Part shown: piece by piece, positions 63,977-64,000 of the stretch
How positions within the stretch are numbered: position 1 is the first letter of the stretch
Layout: each line of letters opens with the position of its first letter
From: Sphingomonas morindae
Lineage (GTDB): Bacteria > Pseudomonadota > Alphaproteobacteria > Sphingomonadales > Sphingomonadaceae
Reading direction: 5' to 3'
Length of the DNA stretch: 64,000 nt
NCBI RefSeq assembly: GCF_023822065.1
Contig: NZ_CP084930.1
Coordinates: forward strand, 496,001-560,000
Position numbers and translations under genes: made by a program
Notes under the pieces: model-generated
What the model was told of the DNA's origin: nothing
What the model saw: only the letters and a program-made list of their open reading frames with translations
Databases searched by the model: none

Positions 63977-64000
63977 CCATCGCCGGCCGGGCGGGGGGCG

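Overview
The window is GC-rich, densely packed chromosomal DNA from an alphaproteobacterium, most likely a sphingomonad (order Sphingomonadales). This rests on several protein types seen together: a COQ9-like protein, a ubiquinol-cytochrome c chaperone beside a YceD/DUF177 protein, a RibB carrying a decayed RibA-like domain, two exosortase-A-associated polysaccharide proteins, DUF4169, and large TonB-dependent receptors, one of them next to a flavin-dependent halogenase. I see no rRNA operon, CRISPR array, insertion sequence or prophage. Two tRNA genes, Arg(TCT) and Leu(CAA), are present. The window cuts rplT at its left edge and ends just past a flagellin gene.

Layout, left to right. 1-8.9 kb: rpmI-rplT, an AsmA-like protein, the divergent pair hisN / VOC protein, prs, gltX, and the riboflavin genes ribE-ribB-ribH. 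8.9-12.4 kb: COQ9-like protein, feoAB, ssb. 12.4-22 kb: dienelactone hydrolase, YceD and the cytochrome bc1 chaperone, bamE, a soluble hybrid histidine kinase, malic enzyme, mutS. 22-23.3 kb: an S24/LexA-like repressor diverging from a tiny HTH-like protein, with an array of TAGGA boxes between them. 23-27 kb: exosortase-associated glycosyltransferase and O-glycosylation ligase/polymerase. 27-33 kb: PfpI/DJ-1 protein, topoisomerase IB, HNH protein, an OpuC-type osmolyte ABC transporter, a zinc peptidase with ccmAB. 33-41 kb: a TonB receptor, a DUF3667 membrane protein, the thrC-M16 peptidase-methyltransferase operon, an SBF-type transporter. 41-44 kb: purC-acyltransferase-purS-purQ. 44-53 kb: queuosine-precursor transporter, tRNA-Arg, MFS transporter, a broken arsC, a Wzx-like flippase, an MTA/SAH nucleosidase, an LLM oxidoreductase plus ATP-grasp ligase pair, class I aldolase, and an unrecognised four-helix membrane protein. 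53-61 kb: a probable operon of TonB receptor, halogenase, GH3 glucosidase and exported aldo/keto reductase. 61-64 kb: tRNA-Leu, a DDAH-like hydrolase, a small HTH protein and flagellin.

Four threads stand out. (1) The 53.4-60.8 kb locus looks like a glycoside uptake and processing unit with an embedded halogenase. A 38-bp inverted-repeat operator with 16-bp arms sits upstream of its receptor gene. (2) The S24 repressor and the divergent mini-HTH gene resemble a domesticated CI/Cro switch. (3) Many genes share one promoter layout: a -35-like TTGCGC/TGGCnn/TGACnn, a 16-17 bp spacer, a TA-rich -10, then 5-7 bases to ATG, often with no Shine-Dalgarno sequence. This predicts leaderless mRNAs. In the hisN/VOC pair two such promoters interlock within 35 bp. 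(4) An acyltransferase gene is spliced into the purine operon with translational coupling to purS. All functions are inferred by reading the sequence; no database search was run.
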